The notes beneath the pieces were generated by a model that saw nothing but the letters and a program-made list of their open reading frames with translations, ran no database searches and was not told the DNA's origin. A program made the translations under genes and the position numbers. Source: Desulfomonile tiedjei (lineage in GTDB: Bacteria > Desulfobacterota > Desulfomonilia > Desulfomonilales > Desulfomonilaceae). From it: 12,542 bases of DNA. The stretch lies in contig DYRE01000033.1 of NCBI GenBank assembly GCA_020718965.1, positions 1 to 12,542 on the forward strand, written 5' to 3'. Numbering within the stretch: the first letter of the stretch is position 1; the number at the start of each line of letters is the position of its first letter. Shown here piece by piece: positions 6,565-12,542 of the stretch.

Positions 6565-7869
6565 ATGCGCCGACCTCTGCTACTGATCTTTTATTCCTTG
6601 ATGGTTGTTTGGTCGATCGCAGTATGGAGCGAGACCGGTTTCTCATTTCAATCGATTGGAATTTGGAAATCGGTAGCTACTCTTTTGGCCGGAACTATCG
6701 GGATTGTTTTGTTTATATTATCGATTTTGGAGCTAGTTAGTTATCTGGTTTTTCTTCCTGTCGCCGGGGGCAGTATCAGCGCTCTTTCCCAAGTACATGG
6801 GGAATCGCTTCTTATACCTTTGACTTCCTCGACAATATTCTTGTCTCTGGCTTTAAATATTTTGACTGGAAGCTTTTATGGTTGGGGTCTTTGGACACTT
6901 CTTTTTTTTACGTTGAGCGCAATCATATTCCTTACAGTCAATTCCCAGGATTCAATCGGAAAATCGTTTGAATCAAATGACCCAACTCCCAAAACCAGTC
7001 TTATGTCTCAACTACTAGGTTTGATTATAGGAGCTGAGATTGTCACAGTATCCGCAGGGGCGAGACCTATATCACCCTGGAGGATAGACAAGCTTCCGGA
7101 TGACACATGGGTGGTAGACGTTAGAACAAAAGCTGAATTCCAGTGGAACAGGCTTGAGGGAGCCGATAATTTCCCCTGGGGCGTTGGACTTTACGATGCA
7201 GCCTTGTCTCACTCTAAAAGTCAGCCGGTGCTAGTGACTTGTTTTTCCGGCCACAGATCTCCAGCAGTGGCGGTGATGCTTCGAAAAATGGGCTTTGAGC
7301 AAGTGTACAATCTCCACTGGGGACTCATTTATTATATGATTCTTAACCGTGGGAAAAAACAATCAGGGCCTTTCAGATTGACCAGATCAAGCAGGGACAC
7401 TAGCGGAAGAGGTAAAGATTACAAGGCTATATCCGTAGCATATGTGTCGATGCAGGTTATCATGCTGGCATTGGCTCCAATCGAAAAATGGTCAACCGGG
7501 ATTCATGTGTCAGGATTGCAGAGATGGATTGGTGGAACAATAGGAATTAGTGGTTTTGTCGCAGCATACATGGCTTATCGGGTTCTTGGCAGGAACTTCA
7601 GGGTTTTTGCCGCTCCTCGTCGAAGCGGCGTTTTAGCCACCAGCGGTATTTATTCCAAAGTCAGGCATCCAATGTATACGGCTGTAATATTTGCATTTCT
7701 AGGTTATGTGATTTATTGGGGTAGTAAATGGTCTTTTCTTTTCTGGTTGATGATGACAGCTCTATACGTGATAAAGGCATATAAAGAGGAGAGTGTGCTC
7801 GAACAACGCTATCCCGGCTACAACGATTACAGGAAGCGGACCTGGAAATTCATACCTTATATTTATTAA
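6565..7869 (+). CDS. membrane protein with central rhodanese domain and C-terminal isoprenylcysteine methyltransferase-like domain
   Basis: Counted from the ATG at 6565, the product is 434 residues. Residues 4 to about 125 hold roughly four hydrophobic spans. Residues about 169-261 form a rhodanese-like domain: DDTWVVDVRTKAEF, then CFSGHRSP with the active-site Cys at 226, then FEQVYNLHWGL. Residues about 285-434 carry further membrane spans and the hallmark of the ICMT/phospholipid methyltransferase superfamily: GRNFRV, IYSKVRHPMYTA (361-372), KEESVLEQRYPGY (407-419) and Y422. Rhodaneses move sulfane sulphur through a Cys persulphide; ICMT-like proteins methylate thiols or amines with S-adenosylmethionine in membranes. 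A joint role in sulphur chemistry on a membrane substrate is inference. The start is uncertain: no strong Shine-Dalgarno precedes 6565, and GTG at 6532 (GGALEF reading) is possible. It ends 14 bp from the convergent HAD gene. Confidence 0.75.
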   Translation: MRRPLLLIFYSLMVVWSIAVWSETGFSFQSIGIWKSVATLLAGTIGIVLFILSILELVSYLVFLPVAGGSISALSQVHGESLLIPLTSSTIFLSLALNILTGSFYGWGLWTLLFFTLSAIIFLTVNSQDSIGKSFESNDPTPKTSLMSQLLGLIIGAEIVTVSAGARPISPWRIDKLPDDTWVVDVRTKAEFQWNRLEGADNFPWGVGLYDAALSHSKSQPVLVTCFSGHRSPAVAVMLRKMGFEQVYNLHWGLIYYMILNRGKKQSGPFRLTRSSRDTSGRGKDYKAISVAYVSMQVIMLALAPIEKWSTGIHVSGLQRWIGGTIGISGFVAAYMAYRVLGRNFRVFAAPRRSGVLATSGIYSKVRHPMYTAVIFAFLGYVIYWGSKWSFLFWLMMTALYVIKAYKEESVLEQRYPGYNDYRKRTWKFIPYIY

Positions 7870-7886
7870 ATTTCGATTAAAATTTA
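7867..7886. terminator. AT-only inverted repeat joining two convergent stop codons
   Basis: TAAATTT (7867-7873) and AAATTTA (7880-7886) are perfect inverted repeats around a 6-nt loop, and each arm contains the stop codon of one of the convergent genes. An AT-only stem is unstable, so this is at most a weak bidirectional terminator. Confidence 0.25.
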
Positions 7887-8885
7887 TCCTAACGCCCCAA
7901 TCGTTTCGGTTCTCACAGTTTTTCTAATTCGGGAACTATGTTCCGATAAGACACTTTCATTTTCTGGAGTTACTTTCTGAATCATCAGATCTTCCAAACT
8001 CTCCAGACCCTGGGTAATAAATGCGTGCGCTATCCATCCTATAGGAGAGGCGTTTCTGGCCGTCAAAGCCATTGAGGCTTCCCTCACAGCCCAATGATTC
8101 CCATTGAAGGAAACCGCAAGACCGCCTCCAGACTTGACCAGGCGAAAAGCATCCACATCAGTTATACTGTCACCAACATAAATAACATCATCCAATCCCG
8201 CCCCTTCAATCCTTATGATTTCGCGTATTGCTGCAGCCTTTTCCTGACCTCCTATGGGGTTAACTGATTCCAATAAGGCATAAATGTCTAATTCGGGAAG
8301 TTCATCCCAAAAGAAAGTGTCAAGCTGGCTGATCACATCCATGTCGGACGCTGAAATATCCGAAACCGATCTAACGCAGTCATCTATAGTGAAGTCAGGT
8401 AAATCAACTATTCTGGCGTGAGCAGTCTTGAGAACTTTCTTTTCCGACTCTGAAAGGCTGAAGAGGTCAAAGTTTACCAGGGTGGAGAAGGTAAACTGGG
8501 ATGGAAACTCTATTGCCTCGCAGACTGCGTCGATGTATTGGGAATAACTGGTGCTGACAATGTATGCTGGGGCAATTTCCTGAATTTGTTTCAATACCTT
8601 ATCAGCAAAGGGTATTATCTCAATATTGCGACGAGAAAACTTTTGCATGCTCCTGTCATCAACGCCAAAGGCTTTAAGAAATGGAAGTATCAGCTTAAGA
8701 GTATCTCCGGCTTTGTAGCCCTGCTTATGAATGATTTCGGCTAGGTAATCATCATAAAGGCTAACTTTTTTGAAAAAAATTGACCCTTGTGGAATGAATG
8801 CTTCCGCAAGTTCCGCCGCGTTGTCATTTTTTGTAACAGGCCCCTCACAGTCAGTCACAAAAATTTTTCTGGATGTCTGTGGCAT
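7884..8885 (-). CDS. HAD-superfamily phosphatase (COG4030/EhaR-like)
   Basis: This 333-residue protein has the HAD catalytic motifs. Motif I is FVTDCEGPVT with the nucleophile D12; the residue two further on is E14 where most phosphatases have Asp. Motif II is YIVSTSYSQY (S111, T112). K216 in GGQEKAA is the likely motif III lysine, and motif IV is VIYVGDSITDVDAF with D239 and D243. Between motifs I and III lies a large helical cap of about 90 residues. The DCEGPVTKNDNA opening recalls the archaeal phosphatase family annotated as EhaR in methanogens; that link is from memory. The substrate is unknown. The ATG has AGGAG (8892-8896) 6 nt upstream. It lies 51 bp after a PfkB-type kinase on the same strand, so the two are probably co-transcribed and may act on one metabolite as kinase and phosphatase. 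Confidence 0.85.
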   Translation of the reverse strand: MPQTSRKIFVTDCEGPVTKNDNAAELAEAFIPQGSIFFKKVSLYDDYLAEIIHKQGYKAGDTLKLILPFLKAFGVDDRSMQKFSRRNIEIIPFADKVLKQIQEIAPAYIVSTSYSQYIDAVCEAIEFPSQFTFSTLVNFDLFSLSESEKKVLKTAHARIVDLPDFTIDDCVRSVSDISASDMDVISQLDTFFWDELPELDIYALLESVNPIGGQEKAAAIREIIRIEGAGLDDVIYVGDSITDVDAFRLVKSGGGLAVSFNGNHWAVREASMALTARNASPIGWIAHAFITQGLESLEDLMIQKVTPENESVLSEHSSRIRKTVRTETIGALG

Positions 8886-8936
8886 ATGCGACTCCTAATT
8901 GTGAGGTTGAAAATGTTTGATACGGGAAGTTATGCT

Positions 8937-9947
8937 CTAGAGATAGACGTTTTTGTTTAAATTGGCGAGAAAATTTTTCAGGAATTGTCTGTCCGGATAT
9001 GATGATCTACCGTAATCCTGTATGCTGTAAGACGCGGCGGCAGCGCCTAATTGAAGACAATCAGTTATTGATAGCTCAAGAATCCGGCCTGCGAGGAATC
9101 CAGCCGCGGCTACGTCTCCGGCGCCAGTTCGGTCGACAATTCTTGCCGCAACTATTGGCTTCTGGAAAAACTGTTGGTTAGATTCAAATGCCATGATTCC
9201 TTCTGGCCCCATTTTAACAACAACAGTTTTTACTCCATGTCCCAAAAGAATGGAAACCGCTTTGTTCAAATCAACCAGACCAGTCATCATAAAAAGTTCC
9301 TCTGTAGTCACAAACAGGATTTCGCTACTCAGAAGAATGGTCTCCAAGGCTTTTGCGCCCATTCTGCAGTACACAACCCCGGGATCAAAACTGACTCTCA
9401 CCGATTCTGGAAGCGCCCCTATTAAGCGTTTCTGGGCGTCGAGTGGTTTCAAATCTACGAATGATGTCATGTGTATCCATGAAGATTCAGAAAAATACTG
9501 AATGTCTGAGGCTTCTAAATCAGCCAATCCATTGGCGTTAGGGACAATGATTAGGGCACGGTCCCTATTTGGATCTTTGTGATCTATCAAAGCAAGGCAT
9601 CTGCCGGATGGCATATCAACCCGGCGAATTTTGAGAAGATGTTCAGAGCCAAGCTCTTCAAGTGTAATAATCTGGTCCGCGTCGTTCCCTGCAGCTCCAT
9701 AAAATCCGGTCAAGAACCCCATGCTGTGCAAAGCCGCAATGGTGTTGGCCGCCGAACCCCCAGGCCCAATGCCTTTCATCGATGCGGTTTGTTTTAGCAA
9801 CGGGTAGTATTGGTTGAACCATTCAACATTTCGGACAACCTCTTGCCCGGGATAAACACCAATGAGTCTGAAGAATTCCTCAGGGACCTCCCAGAATTCG
9901 TCAATGTTTATGGAACCAAAACCTATGCAATCAAGTTTCAAGCCCAT
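8937..9947 (-). CDS. PfkB-family carbohydrate/nucleoside kinase
   Basis: This 336-residue cytoplasmic kinase of the ribokinase/PfkB family phosphorylates a sugar or nucleoside with ATP. GGSAANTIAALHSMG at 63-77 is the N-terminal PfkB signature, GAAGNDADQ at 84-92 is the family's GxxGxD block, and DRTGAGDVAAAGFL at 272-285 holds the anion hole and catalytic D278. VVVKMGPEGIM at 242-252 is also typical. Residues 20-58 between the first strand and the GG motif are longer than in ribokinase and suggest a lid region as in adenosine-kinase-like members; the substrate remains unknown. The ATG at 9947 has its GAGG (9949-9952) only one base away. A TTG at 9941 would be 7 nt from the same GAGG, so translation may start there, two codons later. 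The HAD phosphatase gene follows 51 bp downstream. Confidence 0.9.
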   Translation of the reverse strand: MGLKLDCIGFGSINIDEFWEVPEEFFRLIGVYPGQEVVRNVEWFNQYYPLLKQTASMKGIGPGGSAANTIAALHSMGFLTGFYGAAGNDADQIITLEELGSEHLLKIRRVDMPSGRCLALIDHKDPNRDRALIIVPNANGLADLEASDIQYFSESSWIHMTSFVDLKPLDAQKRLIGALPESVRVSFDPGVVYCRMGAKALETILLSSEILFVTTEELFMMTGLVDLNKAVSILLGHGVKTVVVKMGPEGIMAFESNQQFFQKPIVAARIVDRTGAGDVAAAGFLAGRILELSITDCLQLGAAAASYSIQDYGRSSYPDRQFLKNFLANLNKNVYL

Positions 9948-9948
9948 A

Positions 9949-9952
9949 CCTC
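9949..9952 (-). promoter_or_regulatory. ribosome binding site favouring a TTG start for the PfkB kinase
   Basis: Minus-strand GAGG is 1 nt from the ATG at 9947 but 7 nt from an in-frame TTG at 9941. Spacing favours TTG, which would remove only the first two residues. Confidence 0.4.
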
Positions 9953-10095
9953 ATTTCAGGTGAATCGACCAAGCGATTGAATTATGACGTAATCTCTTGA
10001 CTACTGTTTCCATCTTGTACGAAAAATATGTGAAATAGGCGCTGAAAAATGTTTTCACTTGATTCCGGACAAGAACTGTACTCAGATCTCTTGCC

Positions 10096-10135
10096 AAGAT
10101 GCGTGGCGTCCTCAACGAGAAACGCCCAGCATCTT
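10096..10135. repeat. long imperfect inverted repeat upstream of the kinase gene
   Basis: Arms AAGATGCGTGGCGT (10096-10109) and ACGCCCAGCATCTT (10122-10135) pair at 12 of 14 positions, as a 7-bp and a 5-bp stem separated by a 2x2 internal loop, with a 12-nt loop. It lies in the 225-bp spacer between two minus-strand genes. It could terminate the upstream Met/His-rich gene's transcript or act in the kinase leader. No T run follows on the minus strand; the plus strand has only GTTTTGG. A short odd palindrome TCGATCC-c-GGATCGA lies close by at about 10150-10164. Confidence 0.5.
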
Positions 10136-10172
10136 GTTTTGGAAGTTCTATCGATCCGGGATCGAAGATTTG

Positions 10173-10727
10173 CTACATTTTATCTTTTCCTTTAGTCGAA
10201 TTGGTCTCTGTTTGCAGGGTTTTTATGCCATCAGTCACTTTCCTGTAGCCTTCCTCAATCATCTTTGCGCCTTCTGACGCATCTTTTTCATTCTTGATCA
10301 TACTATATCCACGCATCATCATCGCGTGTCCTTCATGTATGGATTTTTTGGAACCAGAAAATTCATTGCCATCCTTAGCCCATATACCTTCACAGTTGGC
10401 CATCATTTTGTGCCCATCCAGCATCATCTTGATTCCGGTTTTATCTTTTTTCCCGTGAGCAAGTTCAAATCCTTGCATAAATGTGTCTGCCCCACTTTTC
10501 ATCATCTCCGATGGGTCAGAATGTTTTCCCGTGGCTGTATGATGTTTCTTGTTCTTTGTGTCAAGCTGCGCCGGTTTGTGCTCAGTTGGAGTCATGGTAG
10601 CGCTGGGAAGAGTGTCCTTCTGCTTATCCGCAACGGCCAAAGGGGGAATCGCAAACGCAAGAACAACCGTGAAAGAAATCGCGACGAAAAAAGTGGCGAT
10701 TGTGCTCAAATCAGTCTGTTTGTCCAT
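10173..10727 (-). CDS. exported Met/His-rich protein with four tandem ~27-residue repeats
   Basis: I do not recognise this 184-residue protein as a named family. Residues 9-32 are hydrophobic (IATFFVAISF...PPLAVADKQ), suggesting a signal peptide cut near AVA-D. A Lys/Thr/Pro/His-rich stretch follows, with KHH at 61-63. From 73 to 180 there are four degenerate repeats ending in Gly: 73-98, 99-125, 126-153 and 154-180. The pattern is roughly K-M-M-x-x-G-x-x-x-M-x-x-G-x-x-(L/M)-x-x-x-K-x-D-x-x-G. Met and His are enriched (MMLDGHKMM, HEGHAMMM), as in some periplasmic copper or silver binders, but metal binding is inference. The first conserved Gly of each repeat is at 79, 105, 133 and 160. The frame is open further upstream to an ATG at 10829, but the ATG at 10727 has AAGGA 8 nt upstream and puts the signal peptide at the N-terminus. 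Confidence 0.75.
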   Translation of the reverse strand: MDKQTDLSTIATFFVAISFTVVLAFAIPPLAVADKQKDTLPSATMTPTEHKPAQLDTKNKKHHTATGKHSDPSEMMKSGADTFMQGFELAHGKKDKTGIKMMLDGHKMMANCEGIWAKDGNEFSGSKKSIHEGHAMMMRGYSMIKNEKDASEGAKMIEEGYRKVTDGIKTLQTETNSTKGKDKM

Positions 10728-11035
10728 TTTTGAAATCCTTTTTCTGAAGTTTGGCATTATGGTTTTCATGGCCCCACGAAAAGGTAGTGTTGGTTTTCCT
10801 CTCGCTGCAACGGGCTCAAAATTCGCCATAACTTATTCCGATGACAACGGTTCCCATAGTTTGTTTCGCAGAGATAAAAATAATCACGCCGATCTGTTGA
10901 GTCATATAAACAATGCACAGTGGCTTTGTAAAATTGTCATGTACGATGATTTGTGTTAATGTAAAGCCATAAACTGAAAATTTTCCTAATGAGTATTTTT
11001 TTGCCCTGTGGCGAGCCGCTTTAAAGGGGATGGAA
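10728..11035. promoter_or_regulatory. divergent intergenic region with possible back-to-back promoters
   Basis: No convincing gene lies in these 308 bp between two divergent exported-protein genes. The best leftward promoter is TTTACA (10932-10927) with TATATG (10908-10903) after 18 bp, or TTATAT after 17 bp. A weaker rightward pair, TTGTCA (10934-10939), 17 bp, TAATGT (10957-10962), starts one base away from it. If both work, the -35 boxes abut, so the two genes could compete for polymerase or share a regulator. Confidence 0.4.
11023..11029 (+). promoter_or_regulatory. ribosome binding site that decides the TPR protein start
   Basis: AAAGGGG touches the ATG at 11030 with no spacing but lies 6 nt before the in-frame ATG at 11036, so the second ATG is the probable start. 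Confidence 0.6.
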
Positions 11036-11515
11036 ATGCGACTGCGGACATATCATTGCATTCTGATTCTTTGTTTGGCCTCGATTGTCATCCCGCACAT
11101 CTGTTGGAGTTCCAACGCCGAGGATTATTTCCGGGAAGGTTACGTAGCTTCCATGAAAAGGGAATGGAATTTGGCCATTGATTTTTACAACAAGTCGATA
11201 GATCTTGATCCCGATAATCCTGGATTTTATATACAGAGGGCGTCAGCCTATCAAATGACAGATAGGATTGATGACGCTATAAGCGACTATGAAACCGCTC
11301 TGAAACTGAGACCTGATTATTATCTGGCAATGGAATATCTAGCCAGTCTGTATGAAACCAAGAATGAGCATTCAAAGGCTCTCGAAGTATACAACCAAGC
11401 TCTCCCATTGGTACGGGATTCTAAATGGCGCTCAATAATTCAGTGGAAGATCTCTGAAGCCAGGAAGAAATCCACCAACATAAGAGCGGATAAGGGCCGT
11501 CAGAAAAACAGATAG
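11036..11515 (+). CDS. exported tetratricopeptide repeat (TPR) protein
   Basis: This 159-residue protein has a short basic N-terminus (MRLR) and a hydrophobic run at about 7-25 ending near CWSSNA, consistent with a signal peptide or N-terminal anchor. C24 does not sit in a clear lipobox. Three TPR units follow at about 28-61, 62-95 and 96-129. Each shows the expected pattern of small residues and aromatics, for example EWNLAIDFYNKSIDLDPDN, RIDDAISDYETALKLRPDY and EHSKALEVYNQALPL. A basic tail (KKSTNIRADKGRQKNR) closes the protein. TPRs mediate protein-protein contacts; the partner is unknown. Nearby genes give no clear clue: it diverges from the Met/His-rich exported protein and converges on an ABC permease gene, with only 11 bp between the two stop codons. 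Confidence 0.85.
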   Translation: MRLRTYHCILILCLASIVIPHICWSSNAEDYFREGYVASMKREWNLAIDFYNKSIDLDPDNPGFYIQRASAYQMTDRIDDAISDYETALKLRPDYYLAMEYLASLYETKNEHSKALEVYNQALPLVRDSKWRSIIQWKISEARKKSTNIRADKGRQKNR

Positions 11516-11532
11516 GCGGCTCGCGCCTATCT
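11503..11532 (-). terminator. intrinsic terminator of the ABC permease gene, overlapping both convergent stop codons
   Basis: AGATAGGCG (11510-11518) and CGCCTATCT (11524-11532) form a perfect 9-bp stem with a 5-nt loop. On the minus strand the stem is followed by GTTTTTC (11509-11503), a classic T run, so it should end transcription of the permease gene. The stem contains the stop codon of the TPR gene (11513-11515) and that of the permease gene (11529-11527). On the plus strand there is no T run, so it is weaker for the TPR gene. Confidence 0.7.
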
Positions 11533-12542
11533 CAACGCGTCGACTATTTTTAATCCAGCGGCTCTGATCGCGGGCAGCATCCCTCCAATAAGTCCCATGG
11601 TCATAGCGAAAACCATGCTTTTGAAGAATACCAGTAGAGTCAACCTGAATGAGAACGCTATCTCTGAAAAAGTTTCCCAGTTTAGTGTGGATATTGTGAG
11701 GAACTGAAGAGAAGAACTGGCAAGTGTTCCCAGAGATCCTCCAAGAATACCGAGGAAAAGGGATTCGGTCAGAAAGGCTAACAATATGTCGGGACGGCTG
11801 AAACCTATCGCCCGAAGAGTTCCAATTTCTCTCGTACGATTAGCTACTGTGGTGTACATTGTAACCATGGCCCCCAACACAGCCCCGACGCTAAAGAAAA
11901 CAGTCATGGCAAACCCGAGTAACCTGATGAACTTGGACATCATTTCAGACTGCTCTTTGTAAAAATCGATTTCCCGTTTTACCTGAACGCTGAGTCTTGG
12001 GTCTTTCTCAAGTCGCTCTCTCAACTGTATGAAACTATTGTTACCGGGGACTCGCATTACGACTACAGAATAACTATTACGGCGAAACGCAGCCATGATC
12101 TGATCGCAATCAGCCCACAATTCACTGTTAAACGCGGTGTTTCCAGCGTCAAAGATGCCGACCACTTTCCACGACACCATTCCTAATTTCAATGTCTCTC
12201 CGAGTGAAGCTCCTTCAATGTTTCTGGAAATGTTCATACCGGCCATGACTTCAAATCTGCCGGGCTTGGGAATCCTGCCGGATAACAGCTTGATTTGAGG
12301 ACGAAGTTCAACAGAGTGTCTTGAGGCGCCGCGGATTACAACATTGGTGGGGTTTCCTGTCTTTTTCTTTGGCAAGGTTACAAGCACCAACGTTTCTTTT
12401 GCGGCTACCTGGTTGCCTGTAGAATCTTGTTCAACCTCCGGTTGAGTTTCTATTATGTCTGCCTGGTTTCTCTCTATTGAGCTTGAAACTTCGGTTTCCG
12501 CAGCGCCTCTTAACACAATCACATTGTTGGGGGAACCACTAT
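11527..12542 (-). CDS. ABC transporter permease, MacB/FtsX type (5' end outside window)
   Basis: 337 residues are visible; the frame stays open to the window edge. The codons before the GTG at 12522 read SGSPNN and join NVIVLRGAAETEVSSSI, the usual start of the extracytoplasmic core just after the first membrane span. GTG 12522 is therefore internal. The core domain is followed by the FtsX-type C-terminal membrane domain: a first span (LLGFAMTVFFSVGAVLGAM), the cytoplasmic coupling segment ANRTREIGTLRAIGFSRPD, a second span (FLTESLFLGILGGSLG) and a third (VFAMTMGLIGGMLPA), ending AAGLKIVDALR. Such permeases pair with a LolD/MacB-type ATPase to move lipoproteins, peptides or other substrates. 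The ATPase gene would be expected beyond the right edge. An acidic, Gln-rich insert follows the SSSIERNQ segment (about 16-45 after the GTG). The substrate is unknown. Confidence 0.9.
   Translation of the reverse strand, partial: SGSPNNVIVLRGAAETEVSSSIERNQADIIETQPEVEQDSTGNQVAAKETLVLVTLPKKKTGNPTNVVIRGASRHSVELRPQIKLLSGRIPKPGRFEVMAGMNISRNIEGASLGETLKLGMVSWKVVGIFDAGNTAFNSELWADCDQIMAAFRRNSYSVVVMRVPGNNSFIQLRERLEKDPRLSVQVKREIDFYKEQSEMMSKFIRLLGFAMTVFFSVGAVLGAMVTMYTTVANRTREIGTLRAIGFSRPDILLAFLTESLFLGILGGSLGTLASSSLQFLTISTLNWETFSEIAFSFRLTLLVFFKSMVFAMTMGLIGGMLPAIRAAGLKIVDALR

Noticed and set aside
10549..10959. 136-codon plus-strand open frame opposite the Met/His-rich gene
   Set aside because: It overlaps the signal peptide region of a better supported gene and has no recognisable motif or good ribosome binding site.

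Overview
The window reads as part of a moderate-GC Gram-negative bacterial chromosome, most likely a delta-type proteobacterium (Desulfobacterota or Syntrophobacter-like). That placement is inference. It rests on the non-mevalonate isoprenoid enzyme Dxr, Gram-negative-style secreted proteins, and a gene mix of archaeal-like HAD phosphatase, DHH phosphoesterase and stand-alone S21 that I associate with anaerobic deltas. I saw no tRNA, rRNA, CRISPR array, insertion sequence or phage gene. Most genes look like ordinary chromosomal genes, but several have unusual domain combinations.

Layout. Left block, + strand (1-1997): the 3' end of dxr, a small exported Cys-containing protein of unknown function, and an NAD-dependent 2-hydroxyacid dehydrogenase of the phosphoglycerate dehydrogenase type. 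It converges on a - strand block (2042-4789): a DHH/DHHA1 phosphoesterase and, upstream of it, a large protein joining a FabI-like short-chain dehydrogenase to a FabZ-like hotdog dehydratase. A 228-bp divergent region then leads to a + strand block (5018-7869): an orotate phosphoribosyltransferase-like protein with an altered PRPP loop, a 476-bp gene-free stretch with a good sigma70-type promoter and strong dyad symmetry, rpsU (S21), and a membrane protein carrying a rhodanese domain followed by an isoprenylcysteine methyltransferase-like domain.

This block converges tail to tail on a - strand pair (7884-9947): a PfkB-family kinase followed 51 bp later by an EhaR/COG4030-like HAD phosphatase, probably co-transcribed. 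Upstream is a 225-bp spacer with a long imperfect hairpin, then an exported Met/His-rich protein built of four degenerate ~27-residue repeats (10173-10727). A region of about 308 bp with possible back-to-back promoters separates it from a + strand exported TPR protein (11036-11515). That gene meets the window-edge partial gene for a MacB/FtsX-type ABC permease (- strand) at a perfect hairpin that overlaps both stop codons.

There is no single obvious pathway island. The most interesting objects are the FabI-FabZ-like fusion, the membrane rhodanese-methyltransferase fusion, the OPRT homologue lacking the usual PRPP-loop glycine, the four-repeat Met/His protein and the structured leader of rpsU. 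No homology search was run; family assignments rest on motifs read by eye.
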